Shown here one piece after another: positions 38,860 to 50,869 of a DNA stretch of 64,000 bases. The stretch spans positions 3,914,001 to 3,978,000 of the forward strand of contig JAIGNY010002171.1 of the NCBI GenBank assembly GCA_020152595.1, read 5' to 3'. A program made the translations under genes and the position numbers. The DNA is from Chiridota heheva (Eukaryota; Echinodermata; Holothuroidea; Apodida; Chiridotidae). The number at the start of each line of letters is the position of its first letter. The first letter of the stretch is position 1. The notes under the pieces are model-generated. The model was not told where the DNA came from, made no database searches, and worked only from the letters and a program-made list of their open reading frames with translations.

Positions 38860-39580
38860 AAAAAATAACATGTGATGAAATAAAAATATTTTTATTCAAT
38901 CAAAAGTTAAGTTTCTCTCGGCAATATCGTTACTAAACAAATTATACACATAGATCACGACAATTCATGATGGTACACACACAATAACAGTGTACTTGCA
39001 ATCTTCAATAGATCAATAAATAAAAACTCTGGCACTTGCATGAAAACATAAATAACAGGCCAAGGTGGCTGCAAGTGATTGTAATGAAAGTTCAAAGTTA
39101 AAAAAAAAAAAAAGTAGCAGCAGTGTAGGCCTACCCGCAATATGTTCAATTCATCAAGAAATGTTAAACTCTCCTAAAAAAAGATAGCCCCTAAATAGCT
39201 GCACAGTGATTAATGAAAAATAAAGTTAATTTAATCAAAAGTTAATTTTCTTTCAGCATTGATAGTATTGATCAAATCATACACATAGATCAAGAAAATT
39301 CATAGTACCTCCATACATACAGCGTAACCTCCATGCTCAGCTGATCGAGAATTGATAACTCCTCCCCCCTCCCCTTACCCCCCTCCCCTTACCCCCCCCC
39401 CACACACACACACACACACAAAAGGCCCTGTGCCTTGGCGAAGCTTAAAAGAGCATCAGAGGTTGTGCTTTTTATTACTAAAAATCTTGATCTAAGCAAA
39501 GTAAAAGTAAATTTCCACTCAGCAATATTGAATAATTCGAATTCAAAATGGTCCATACACAATAACCCCACACTAACAGA
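38860..39580. repeat. three diverged copies of a ~300-bp repeat
   Basis: Segments starting near 38890, 39230 and 39490 share 'aaaagttaa-tttc', 'agcaatat/agcattgat', 'atacacatagatca' and 'aattcat'. A C-rich and (CA)n simple stretch (39358-39422) lies between the second and third copies. No coding signal. Confidence 0.6.
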
Positions 39581-39779
39581 TTGCAGTTGAGAATGGCTGC
39601 TACAGAGTGCTAGTGCAGTACTACCTGACTACACACAGTGTATTCATTTGTGTACACTACACTACATTAGTTACATTACAAAGGTACTGTATAGTACTGC
39701 ATCATGCATGCTGAAATCCAGGCGGACATCAACTAAAAATTACTCTAAAACCAGCTGATGAATCATTTAATTAAGGTCA

Positions 39780-40185
39780 AACCCCTAGCTTTGCTGTTTT
39801 ACAGGGGCAACCCGCCCTGCCCATCCGTGGGCCCGCCCTGCCCTCCTGGGGGTCCGCCCTGCTCCCCCTTTTTTTGTTACTTATTAATCTTAATTAACCT
39901 CAATTAATTTTTATTTATTTTTTAACTTAATCTTAATTAACCTCATAAATAAAATACCTTACATGGATACAGAACACAGAATGATAGCATAGTAAGCAAT
40001 TGTCCTGTTTGGCTCATGAATGGTCCTTATCAATCAGAATAGTTTCATTCTGAGGTATGATTATAGCTAAAATCCCAGAGCTTCTTTACCATGGGATTGA
40101 GCCACTATAGACTCCATGCCGAAAAGACGAACCGCTTCGCGTGCACATTAATGTGCCTCTCATTAAGTCTAGCACCCTGCCCCTT
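39780..40185. repeat. dispersed repeat D (second copy at 49255-49645)
   Basis: Starts with C/G-rich phrases such as 'gggcccgccctgcc' and continues with a long block from 'aaataccttacatggataca' to 'cccagagcttctt', found almost unchanged at 49255-49645. The two copies are the most similar long dispersed pair in the window after the satellites, suggesting recent activity. Confidence 0.9.
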
Positions 40186-40359
40186 TTTAAATCAAGCTAA
40201 GTCTGGAGCTTACCTTAATATAAGTAAGTTATGCTTAACATTACATACGATTCAAAGGTGCTTGCAATTTCCTTTCATTTGATAAATAAATAATGGCATA
40301 CCCCCTCTATTTAGAACTTTTCCTATAAGAATTATTTTATACCTCTTCAATTTCAATGA

Positions 40360-40445
40360 CTACATGGTGCAGAGGAATTGTATGCAGCTAGAACGTGACA
40401 CTCCAGGTTCGAATCTCACCGTGACCACTGCGTAATTCTTTTTCT
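40360..40445 (+). mobile_element. tRNA-like SINE head (tentative)
   Basis: The phrase 'tggtgcagaggaattg' resembles a pol III box A and 'ccaggttcgaatctcacc' contains a good box B (ggttcgaatc), about 40 bp apart as in tRNA-derived SINEs. No clear full cloverleaf or tail was worked out, so a decayed SINE is more likely than a functional tRNA gene. Confidence 0.5.
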
Positions 40446-42702
40446 GCTGCAGCTTTCAGGGGTCTTTTGACTATAATCATTTTTGCTGTTTTTTCATCTT
40501 TCCTTTCTTTCTAAAAATTATAGATTAGCATCAGTGGAAAGGAAATTTCATAAAGAAGCTAAATATGTGACACAAATCTCCATTTTCAATATTGACAAGA
40601 AGTTATACTTCTGCAAAGATTGACCATTTGTTGACCAAATTTAGCCAAAAATTGCTTAATTTGCATATTTTTGTCCAATATTTCTTAATTTGGCTTTCAT
40701 TACTCAAAAGATAAATATCTTAGCCTCTATTCCAACCAAACTTGTAACAAAAGAAAATAAAAGGAAAATTGTCAAAAATGCAAATGGAAAAAAAAGAAAA
40801 TTTTGCTTGCTTTTTTTCAAAGCCTTGGTAGAGTAAGGGTTAATGCCAACTCCCTAAAATAACACAAAGTCATGTCCCAAAAATTTCACACATCTTGAAG
40901 TCTCTGATATAGATTTTATTATCATCCCGTAATTCACTCAAATTTTCATGAAATTGCATAATTTTGGTCGTATATAAAAGGTACTACTACACAAATTAAT
41001 AATATTATACCAGCTTTTAGATATGTTTAATAAAAGTTGTAATCATTGTAGTGCTAATAGGAAACACATGTACTGAATGCATGAGGACCTAGCCATGTAC
41101 GGTACGTGGAGCATTATGTCTACAGCTAGCTATTCTTAGCACCATTAAGTATGAAATTTGATACGTTAGTCAAACCTTTCAGGAGCTTTAATCAAAAAAA
41201 TACATAGAATATCCCTTAGCAAAATACAAACTATATGAAGCATACAAAATCCTGTTTGAACCAGAATTTCAAGAGCAAAACTGTTAAAACTCAGGAGGAG
41301 ATGCATTTTAAAGCAAACCATTGCACAGGCACATATGGGAGGCACATATGGGAGCTCAAGTACGATTTGATCAGTTTCACTCATTACACTCTGTGTAATG
41401 GGTGGAACTAAAAAAGGTTATGAAATAAAGTACCAAAAATATCTCAAAGAAGCTGAAATTTAAGCGTGCTTCGCACAGATGGTAGCCATTTGGAAAGGGA
41501 GAAACTATGGATCGGTGGTGCACTTTTGAAATCTGTATAGGCCTACAGCACTACAGAGTGCTGAAATTGTCAAGAGAACACTTCAAATTGCGACAAATTT
41601 ACTCGCTGATACTTTCAATTTTACATCTTTTTAAGCACTTTTAACCATGGTTGTTAATTTTTAAGAATTTTTTTTAGTCTAACAGATAATTGGAAAATTT
41701 AGATACTCAATTTTGTGACTTTCTTTGCTAACTGATATGGTCCAACCATCGTGGATGGTTTGTGGTTGTTTTTGTAGGACTTTAATAAGTTCCTCAACAA
41801 TTCTATTCCGAAAGTACATTTGAAATTTAACCTCTAAAAAGTGTCCCCTTTTTGCCCCCTCTCCCTGAGTATTCCCCCTCTCTCCTGAGTATTTTGCCCC
41901 CCCTCTCCCTGAGTATTTTTTACGGAATATACAGTATTTATTTTTTAAACATAATGCACACTTTGATGCAAGTGCATGAAGTTGTTATCTTGAGATAACA
42001 CTAACCCAGTTCAGGAGCTGTCACTTGTTACTCAATGGTACCACTGCACCAGCAGAAAAGTTCAGTTAGAATTCTTATCAATTTCTGTTGCATAAAATTT
42101 GTAAGGAATATACAGTATTTAAAATTAGGTCCACATTGCCTTGGGATGCAAAGTAATCTATCCTAATTCAATCAAACTAGTGCATGATTGTCAAATACAG
42201 CACACCTTTCAGTGTACAGCAGCAGCACACCTTTCAGTGTACAGCAGCACAGTCCGGTATCCTCCTGTCAATACTAACAGAGGCTTTCCCCTCTGAGATA
42301 CAGGGTACTTTGTTCATAACCATTTTATCTTTCTAATTTATGTTTCTAAGAATTATTTTCAAGAGGAGAAAGCTCTTCTTTCCTCAATTCAACAAAAGAA
42401 GTATCCTCTTCCGTGAGAGAAGAAAATCATAAATGTTTCACTCTCTGATCTAATCACAATTACAGATTCAAAATCTAAAACACCATCAGATAATTATCAT
42501 GGAGGAAGGGGCTGGGGGACCACTTAGTGCAAACTTTGTATGTCAATATTACAAACCAGACAAATTTGAGCCACCGAAAATTGTGGTGGGGGATGACGCA
42601 ATCTTATGCGCGGAAAATTCTTTGTATGCCCCGCCTCCCTCTCTGTAGTGCCACCACTGCTAATCAACCAAACTTTTGAAAGATAACAAATGTAAAACTT
42701 AC
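40446..42702. other. intronic sequence, isolated MITE end only
   Basis: At 40828-40847 'tggtagagtaagggttaatg' matches the right terminus of the 108-bp MITE family, without a clear left end. Otherwise AT-rich sequence with no recognised gene or element. The stretch near 41450-41640 resembles 53220-53420 loosely (gctgaaattt, ttttgaaat, taggcct). Confidence 0.4.
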
Positions 42703-42824
42703 GAAAGTACATCTATAAGATGCATTGAAGAACCTTGCCTCCTTGCCATGTTCTCTAAATTCTCAGTGCATGTCAGGTTGGCATGCCACCTGGATTTGCA
42801 AATGCAACAGAATGTCAGTCCACA
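42703..42824 (-). CDS. RNF144-like RBR E3 ubiquitin ligase, IBR (benign-catalytic) exon
   Basis: The minus strand encodes 40 codons plus two bases. It begins CGLTFCCICKSRWHANLTC, which matches the second half of the IBR zinc-binding domain in RNF144A/B (the C-x4-C-x2-C-x-W-H-C pattern). A less conserved linker of 21 residues follows. The acceptor is ccatccatag before TGT; the donor is TTTC then gtaagt. The exon starts in phase 0 and ends with TC, which with the A at 5507 makes a Ser codon and leads into the RING2 exon in frame. In the enzyme, IBR holds the two RING domains apart and helps bind the E2-ubiquitin conjugate. RING1 exons upstream were not found to 64000. Confidence 0.9.
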
Positions 42825-43281
42825 CTATGGATGGAAAAATAATTTTAATTTTTTATTTTTATAATCTCATATATAATTAAATTAAAAATGAAATAAGTGA
42901 TAATACAATTGCCACTACATTGAGGTATAAATCAAATGTAATGACATATCCATGTTGGATTTTCTCAAAATGCTGACCCAATGGAGAAAAAAAACAAACA
43001 ACAAAAACAGCAATTTGGGCACTCCTCAACTTTGGATGGGTTCAAACTCAAAGTTTACACCACATGTCTGAAAACCACACAGACATAGTGTGAATTAACA
43101 GTGTGTGTGTGTGTGTGTACGTATTGCTGTGGGAGGGAAGGAGGTTAAACCAGTTAGCCCTCTAATGTAAAATATATCATAGACATCATCAATGGCTGAT
43201 TTTTAAATAGAATTACATAAATATGTTGGGAATGTCTTTTAATTACTTTGTCATAAATGTTTGTTTGTTTGATAAAGGCTT
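42825..43281. other. intron upstream of the IBR exon, nothing recognised
   Basis: Includes a short (GT)n run at about 43101-43118. No RING1 exon was seen here or in the rest of the window. Confidence 0.4.
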
Positions 43282-43830
43282 AACCCTTACTCTACCAGGG
43301 CATTTGAGATTACAAGTGTATTTTAGGGAACTTTTTGGAACGGGGGCTTTTTCACAAATTTATTTTCATTTTGTAGAGTAATAGGTTTATGTTATATGAA
43401 AGCTAAGACTGGACTTTACATTAGTTTGCATAATTCTCTAGTCAAATATGCAAATTTATGTAAATGTCCTAAAACTGCTATCTTTGTGATATTCTGCTTT
43501 CTTGTGGCTAATTAAAAAAAAAAAATATTGATAGATATTATGAATTGTTGAAAGAAAGACCTTTCATTTGATGGCACTCTTGATTTTTTGAAAAAAAAAA
43601 AAAAACAATATGTCAATTTTAAATTTGTTGACTTTTTTGACTTCCAAATTGACCTCTGATTTTGCCAATGATCTATCTGATAGGATTTGGCACTATACTT
43701 TCTTATAAACATACATTGTTCCTTTTTATGATGCACAAAACTAATATAATATAAAAAGGAAATGTATACACCAATATTTCAATAAAAAATGTAAGCAAAT
43801 TAGCTCATTTACTTCATTTATTATACGCAG
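43282..43830 (-). repeat. dispersed repeat B (inverted copy of 23430-23800), with MITE-like terminus
   Basis: The part at 43500-43830 is the inverted counterpart of 23430-23800. At 43282 the sequence 'taacccttactctaccag' equals the terminus of the 108-bp MITE family. Dispersed repeat B may therefore be a longer member of that inverted-repeat family, although its other terminus was not found. Confidence 0.7.
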
Positions 43831-43969
43831 GCTTGTAATAAACTCAAAAAACTTCCTAACTGAAAACCCCAAGGCATTTTGGTCCTACATAAAAAAGACC
43901 TAAAAATTGAAATGGAGTGGATGAGGTGGGTGTGGCCTATTCTAAGGCTGGTAATGTAGACTTTGTTTA

Positions 43970-44770
43970 TTCAGGAGAGGCTGTGGGATGATTTGGAGTG
44001 CTATGAGGTTTGCCAGAGGTCACGAACAAGGGAAGCAATAAGCAATTTGATAAGAGCAAGCTAGCAGCTGAATCAGCTCTGTCATTGCCGGGATGCCAAC
44101 ATGACTGGGTATCCAGATGAAAAGAATACTTTTCCTGCAGTGGGGGTGCGAAAAGAGTTTGCGGAGGAGGTGGTGTTAATGTGGTTCAGGTAAAGAGTTT
44201 TGAGCGGCACAGTAGACAATGTTGCTGTAGTCAAGCTTCTCACATATGGTCAGCCTGAAGATTTTGAGGCGATTGTGGTGATCTGCACACCAAGTGGAAA
44301 GGAGGCGGAGAAGGTTGAGGGAGTTATTACATTTGTTTTTCAGGTTGGTGATGTGTTGTTTGTAGGAGAGCTTAGAGTCTAGAGTTAGACCCAGGAACAT
44401 AGTGTGGTTAACTTTTGGGATGCTATTGTCATTGAGCACGAGGTTCAGATTGGGGTGGAGGTTGTTGCAATAACAGAAATGCATGCAGGCTGTCTTATCT
44501 TTGGAGAACTTAAATCCGTTATTGTTGCACCAGTCTTGCAGCTGGTTGAGGCTGAGTTGAAGCCTATTTTCGACAAAAGGAAAGCTAGGGGAGGAGTGGT
44601 GAGGTCATCCACATATGATGTTGGGGCCGAGGTTGTCCACAATGTTGTTAATGCTCTGGTTGAAGAGAGTAGGGGAGGATGCTACCTTGGGGACACCCTC
44701 TTATTGGGGGTAGGGGTTGGAGAGGGTGTGGTCAACTACTATAGGGGAACTACTGTCACAAATGTGACAT
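43970..44770 (-). pseudogene. LINE with reverse transcriptase and RNase H remnants, broken
   Basis: On the minus strand the RT part shows 'GSILSPTLFN' (about 44685-44655), a catalytic YVDDL (about 44615-44600), then 'FLGLTLDSKLSYKQHI' and 'LRLLSTWCADHHNRLKIFRL'. Lower down, 'SILFIWIPSHVGIP' (about 44130-44090) and, one base out of frame, 'GNDRADSAAS' match the RNase H domain of LINE polyproteins. A deletion removes the part between RT and RNase H, and at least two frameshifts are visible. An RNase H after the RT points to the I/Jockey group of LINEs. Inactive. Confidence 0.9.
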
Positions 44771-44989
44771 CAAGAATACAAAATAACAAATTAAACTTTA
44801 AAAAACAAACTTCAAAAAATGTTCTTTCATAATTTGATACAATTTGATACCCTGTTACAATTTCTGTTGGCTTAAGCGTTCAAAATAAAAACTCCAGAAA
44901 AAGGAGTAAATGATAAATAGGGCTTTATGAAAAGGGTCAAATCACAGAGCTTCCGAAGGATTCCCCTCCCAAACCCCAAAATAGCTTAA

Positions 44990-45497
44990 AGGAGAAATAA
45001 CTAATCTTCTGACCAAGTTTCATACATCCCAAAGTAATCTAATATATTTTTTGTAATGATTAAAAGCTTTAATGGTAATACTATGGGAGATGCCATTTTG
45101 ATTTTGAAACATGCAGGATATGATGTCATCAGCCCAGGAGGATGTTGGAATGCCTTGTATTTCATTATAATTCATCTCAAGTTTTATAGCTGATGCAAAA
45201 TTGTTTTCTTTTTGTGAGAATCAAGGCCAATTTTGTGTAGACATGAAATTATCAAAACATGTTGTTAAAAGTTTGTATCACATCGTTTGGGAAAAAAAAA
45301 CAAGAAATAAAATTATAAAAAAAGACATTATAATCCTTATATGGTCCTTGTTCAAGTATATAAGTCATCGTGCACAATATTTCAAAACAGCATTGAACAA
45401 AATGGCAGCCTCCATGTGTCGACTTCAAACATGAATAATTTGAGATAGATTTTAAAACTTTGGCTTGCTGTTTTTGGTAGTTGGTTAAGATTGTAAT
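44990..45497. repeat. dispersed repeat C (second copy of 25430-25935)
   Basis: Same orientation as the 25430 copy. The reading frame open in that copy is interrupted here by an A-run near 45292 and by stops, so the repeat is probably non-coding. It lies about 220 bp beyond the 5' end of the LINE remnant. Confidence 0.9.
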
Positions 45498-45779
45498 CCT
45501 GAATCATATGAAATGAGGATTGTATCAGGCTTTTTGTCTCCTTTACGCTCGGGAAACAAGCTGGTATTGAAAATAATTCATACAGCATGCTGGTATTAGA
45601 ATTTTCATCAAGTAACTGCCACTTGAAGATTTCAAAAATCATGTAATTTGCAGCATAGATTTCATCATGAACAGCCTCTAAAAATGCTAAAATCACACAG
45701 CTTAATTGATGATTTAATAATTTATTCCTTCCACAACCTTCATCAGACCCTCCCCCCCCCCACAATTTTTAAAATGTAT

Positions 45780-45945
45780 CTATGCCATATTGTTCCCCAG
45801 CAATGCTGATACACATTTTCACAGCCTGAGTGGAGCATAGAGGCAAGCAGATAAAGTGCCTTGCCCAAGGACTACTTGGTCAAGAATCAAACCCACTACT
45901 TCTTGTTCCGAACACTGACTCCCAACCACTCAGCCACCACATTTT
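45780..45945 (-). mobile_element. tRNA-derived SINE
   Basis: The minus strand reads box A-like 'tggctgagtggttggga', box B-like 'tgggtttgattc', then 'ccttgggcaaggcactttat' and 'tcagcattgctgggg'. The head and the 'agcattgct' phrase near the end relate it to the SINE at 3340-3602, though this copy lacks the 'gatggactggcatcc' tail. Confidence 0.8.
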
Positions 45946-46387
45946 CATTAACATACACCTTCACAAAGCACAAGAACGATACTTAGAAAGTCAAAAGGCC
46001 ATATCTATTTATTTAATTTTTTCTTCTGCAGAAGCATTTTCCAAACTTTTCTTTAAAGCCTATATAGTACTCATCATTTTCTCATGTCAGGAGTCCACAA
46101 ACAGACATATATCCATGCACAATCCTACCATTCCAATTTTCTAAACAAAACCTTGCTTTAATTACACTGAAATGCTCTAAAACAACTAATTCTTTTTCAG
46201 TGTGTGTTTTTATTATTTCTCTTCCCTCAGTGTAATCCTAATCCAATTAAATGCAAGCATCCTTAAGTTATTTAAATCTAATTAGTTTAAAACATAGAAT
46301 GGTAAATACCATCATGGTCCGATGCGCATGCAAATTGATACCCATATCATATAACCCGGCCAATTATGAAAATGGCACCACACACTA

Positions 46388-47400
46388 AGTCCCACATGGC
46401 ATCCCATGTCCCACATGGCATCCCATGTCCCACATGGCATACCATGTCCCACATGGCATCCCATGTCCCACATGGCATTTCATTCCATGTCCCACATGGC
46501 ATCCCATGTCCCACATGGCATTCCATTCCATGTCCCACATGACATCCTTTCCCATCAATTGCCCCACATGGCATTCCACCATATCACCCACAAGACATCC
46601 CACCCTATGTCCCACATAACATTCCATCTCATCCCTTGTCCCACATGGCATTCCACTATATCTCCTACATGTCATTCCACCATAAGACACACATTGCATT
46701 CCTCCATATGTCCCATGTGACTTCCACTATGTCCTACATGGCATCCCATCGTATGACCCACATGGCATCCCACCAAATGTCCCACATAAAATCCCTCATT
46801 ATGTCCCACATGGCATCCCTTCCTGTGTCCCACATGGCATCTCCCCCTGTCCCCATGGCATCCCACCTTATGTCCCGCATCAGTGGCTTCTCACCTGATG
46901 TTCCACATGACATCCCATCTTATGTCCCAAATTGGATTCCACCATGTTCCACATGATTTCCCTCCCAATGTTCCACATGATATCCCTCCCAATGTCCCAA
47001 TGACATCCTACTTTATGTCCCACATGGCATCACATCCCATGTCCCCATAGCCTCCTACCCTATATCACGAGTGGCATCCCAACCTATGTCACTCTGTGTT
47101 ACTCGTGGCATCCCAACCCATGTCCCACATGGCATCCCACCCCATATCACACATGACATCCCATGTCTCACATGACATCTTCTGTCCAACATGACATCTA
47201 ATGTCCCACATGACATCCCATTCCATGGCATTCCACCCTATGTCCTGCATGGCATTTCACCATATATCCTACATGGCATCCCACCATATATCCTACATGG
47301 CATCCCACCCTGTTCCACATGGCATCCCACCCCATGTCCCACGTGGTATCCCACCGCATGTCCCACATGGTATCCCACCCCATGTCCCATATGACATCCT
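46388..47400. repeat. ~18-19-bp minisatellite (cccacatggcatcccatgt), degenerate to the right
   Basis: Regular units from 46388 to about 46520, then increasingly irregular units of 18-35 bp (accatatgtcccacatgaca and similar). Stray units reach 47620. The words catg and ccatgg make it rich in short palindromes. Open frames on both strands are artefacts of the repeat. Confidence 0.95.
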
Positions 47401-47729
47401 ATAGGCTCCATAAGTCTAATCTCAGCTATCGCAGTCCCTGATTGAGTACACTATGTATGAAAGTCTGTCAGTTATAACTTACATGCAAATGACCTGTTAA
47501 ATACGAAAAAGGCGCAGTCATATTATGCCTGATATAGCCCTTGGTGCATACCACATGGTATATTATATCCTATGTCCCTAATGGCCCCCATCCATGTCCC
47601 ATAAGGCATCCTTCCCTGTGTCCAAATGCAATCACATCCTGTCACACTCCCTGACTGAGCATACCAAGTAAAAAAAAGTCTTGTCAGTTCATACACTGCA
47701 GCAACTTTATGCAAATAAAGACAATAATA

Positions 47730-47800
47730 AAGGTGGAGTTTAATAATCATGCCTGATACAGCGGTTGGTGCACAAATATTTTAAAGAAGTTTAAAGCAAT
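47730..47800. repeat. short dispersed repeat (copy of 22938-23005)
   Basis: Shares 'ggagtttaataatcatgcct' and 'ttggtgcacaaatatttt'. It diverges from the other copy after 'gaagttta', marking the repeat edge. Confidence 0.8.
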
Positions 47801-48847
47801 ATTCCCATGGATTTTTTTTCTGTAAAATTTTATTTAAAAGAACATACTTTTAGAGCCAATTTCGTACAAAATTCAGGTTGATATCATATTCCTTTTAGGA
47901 GATAGGGATATTTAAAAATATCCCAATTATTTTAAAGTTATTTAACAGTATGATGAATTTGTGTTTGATGATGTCATAGACACAATTCCATTGCAAATGT
48001 TTATGTATTTCTTTGAATGTTAATTGGTTGTTTCTGTATGATTAGAAACATTTTTCGAAAAGTTATTGGAAGTGGGTATATTTGGCAATGTATATAAATA
48101 CCTAACTTTCATCAATTTACTTTTCTGGCACATTACGAACTTCTAATGCTATTGCCTTTACCCCGCAAGACCCGATAGTTTTCTACATTTTGGTTGGGAG
48201 ATTAAATTTCCAACCCCGATATACGATATCCTTTACTTAAATCATTAACACAAAACCACAACTGCTGCCCAACGTAATATAATCCAAAGCCAGACAGTCT
48301 GAACTTCACGCTGAAAGGTTTCCTGTTTCAAATTACGTAACACCCCAGCCAGCTCTCTTCACTAGCAGTACTGGAAGTGTACATTCATACGCAAAATAAA
48401 ACGGGAAATTGATGTTAGATACTAAGGTTTTACTCATGAAAAAATACTATCCATTCCATATATTCTGCTTATTATGTTACTCTATATTTTTAAGAAGAAA
48501 AACAAAATGTGTGTAAAATGTCGCTGAAATGATGGTGTATATATTATTATATTTGGTATTATATTTTGTTTACGTGCAATGATCTTTGCGTGCTCGGTTA
48601 AAGTTGCAAAACTTATCTTACTTTGTACGTAATCCATTCATTGCGTAATTGGATTGCTGCCAGTTCTAAGTAGGGAACTGCCATGTGTTTTTAATAACAA
48701 GCCAGCAATTTCGGAAAAGGAAAATGGCAGCAGAATTTGAACGAGGACAAAAAGGACATGCGTTTGATAAACTATTAGGACACTGGGTGCCGTTCAAATT
48801 CATTAACGTTCAGTGTTCATTCATTTTATCGGCTGGGAAGCGCTCAG
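47801..48847. other. region upstream of the small gene model; possible promoter/5' UTR
   Basis: The first half (47801-48110) is AT-rich and reads like an old repeat. From about 48160 the sequence is less repetitive and has a few CpG words. An ATG with a strong context (aaaATGGCA at 48724) opens a 51-codon frame ending at 48879 that overlaps the next start in another frame; it could be an upstream ORF. No TATA box is convincing. Confidence 0.35.
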
Positions 48848-48923
48848 ATGAAGGAGGCAAAGCTACCCGATCGAATTAAGTCATGCACTGTGTTGCCTCC
48901 AAACAATCCGGAGCCAGAGAAAG
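48848..48923 (+). CDS. candidate small gene, exon 1 (25 codons plus one base)
   Basis: ATG at 48848 opens MKEAKLPDRIKSCTVLPPNN followed by PEPEK and ends AAAG before gtatgta, a good donor. The frame joins without a stop to the exon at 51800, giving a 54-residue acidic, hydrophilic protein with no signal peptide or membrane segment. The bases before the ATG (gcgctcag) also look like an acceptor, so this may be an internal exon, with the frame MAAEFERGQ at 48724 as the true start of the protein. I do not recognise the product. It lies on the opposite strand from, and upstream of, the ligase's known exons. Confidence 0.4.
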
Positions 48924-49254
48924 GTATGTAGAATCATTCAATCTAGGCCTATTTACAAACAAATTGTCCGATTACTTATTGTTTCAGTATTATATAGTTT
49001 TTCATTTACCGGAAGATGATCGCTTTAGCCATTATCACCTTTCATTAAAAACTAAAATCTCGAACTTCGAAGTTAACCGATGTCCTTTTCCTCATGGCTA
49101 GCCTAACAATAGCAGCCTTAGCCTAGGCCTAGGCTAATTAAATTTACGTTACTGTGTAGCAGTACTACTAACATTAAATTAACTTAGGCTAGACCTAGCT
49201 TCGGCTAGTAGCGGTAGTCTACTGTACTCCCAGTTGTTGTTTATCTCATGTTTA

Positions 49255-49645
49255 TCATAGCTTTGCTGCTTTACAGGGCGGCCGCCATGCCCTCCGTGGG
49301 CCCGCCCTGCCACTCACGAGAAAAACATTAAAAAAAAAAAAAAATGTTTTATTGTTTTATTTTTTAAATTTAATATTCCTAATTAACCTCATAAATGAAA
49401 TACCTTACATGGATACAGAACACAGAATGATGGCATAGTAAGCGATTGTCCTGTTTGGCTCATGAATGGTCCTTATCAATCAGAATAGTTTTATTCTGAG
49501 GTATGATTATAGCTAAAATCCCAGAGCTTCTTCAGCAGTGGGTTGAGCCTTAAGGGGGCCCAGGACTCTATGCCAAAGACGCGGCACTTTGCGCACGCAT
49601 TAGTGTGCCCTCAACAAGTCTAGCACCTGCTCCTTTTTTAAAATC
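49255..49645. repeat. dispersed repeat D (second copy of 39780-40185)
   Basis: Matches 39780-40185 from 'agctttgctg-tttacagg' through 'gaatggtccttatcaatcag' to 'agtctagcacc'. An A-run at 49326-49345 replaces part of the other copy. It lies in the intron of the small gene model. Confidence 0.9.
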
Positions 49646-50869
49646 AAGCTAGCGGTCTGATTATTCAAATCAAACATGTCAAGACAAAACATCTTCTTAC
49701 TTGTCCAAAATGAGTAATTTATTTCGTGGTTTATATGAAGGCATAAAACTGTATAAGTTTACCAACCGTTGTATTCCCTATGCAGTATTTTAAAATCAAG
49801 ACAATCATAAATTAATTTTTGCCAAATGGGCAGAAATTTATTTTTCTTTTGCCAAACAATTGTAATAGGCCCTAGTGTTTTATCTCACCTGCAAAGCAGA
49901 ATGAAGAGACATAGGGATCATCCTGTTGTCGTCAGCTCATAACGTTTAAGCTATGGTGTACATTCATGTAACTTAATATGATTGAGGGGAAGGGGGAGGG
50001 TTGTCTTGCGGCTACTAATAAGCTTATTTGCATAACAATTAAAATATTTGTATCTATGATATCTTTTAAATTAAAGTGGATATGGGGAATTTGTTTGCAC
50101 AAATGATCGTATATGTGAAGAGCATTGTCTACACTTGAAGGTTGAGGATATTAAGTAGGTTGTTTGCATATCAATAGACTTTCGTACAAATTATTTAACA
50201 TAAGATAATAACATGGTGCAGTGGTAGATGGCATTGGTACTGTTCAGTTGAGCATTATTTAAGAGTTGTACTACAGTACTGTATGTGCATACTAATTAGC
50301 TGATTTGTATAACAATGAAAATATTTGTATCTATAATATCACTGATATTAAAGTGCGTGGTGATTTTGTTTACACAATCAATCATATGTGAAGAGCGTTG
50401 TCCTTACTTATATGATGAGGTGTAGTGGGCATATCACGTAGGTTATTTGCATATCAAAAGTGTTTTGGAACAGTTTTAGCCAGGTCAGATATGTATGGTT
50501 GGGGATTGTTTTTGCATTAATAAATTACCAGGCTCGATGCTTACAAATTGCCAACCATGATAATGAAAATCTTAACACTTTTTTATAATCTATGTAATAT
50601 GTTACTTATAAAAACATGTATTGTTACTAATTGTAAAATGAGAAAATCGCAAATATATGGGAGGTGAGACTTACTATTAAACTTAACATTTCTAGTTTTT
50701 GTTAAGTATAATAATGTGCATTTTCAAAGTATACAATATTTTGGTGTACAATTCCATGGGACTACATATTTGTCACTGTTGGGTAGTCACTTTGAAAAGT
50801 ACTCAGTACTTTGGTAATACCCGTCTGTACCATTCAGTAGTACAGTAGCAGTACTGTACCAAAAATGTA
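49646..50869. other. intron of the small gene model, weak internal duplication
   Basis: Segments near 50000-50210 and 50265-50480 share 'taacaat-aaaatatttgta', 'gtgaagagc-ttgtc' and 'aggtt-tttgcatatca', suggesting an old ~270-bp duplication. No coding signal. Confidence 0.5.

Noticed and set aside
40360-40445. Functional tRNA gene
   Set aside because: Box A and B words are present, but no full cloverleaf with paired acceptor stem could be drawn; a SINE head is more likely.
42676-42864. 62-codon plus-strand frame
   Set aside because: It is the antisense shadow of the IBR exon of the ligase.
45382-45765. 127-codon minus-strand frame
   Set aside because: It runs antisense through dispersed repeat C; the other copy of the repeat does not keep it open.
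46347-47404. Cys/His-rich open frames on both strands, superficially zinc-finger-like
   Set aside because: They come from the catg-rich minisatellite (cccacatggcatccc); the Cys/His spacing is a by-product of the repeat and appears on both strands.
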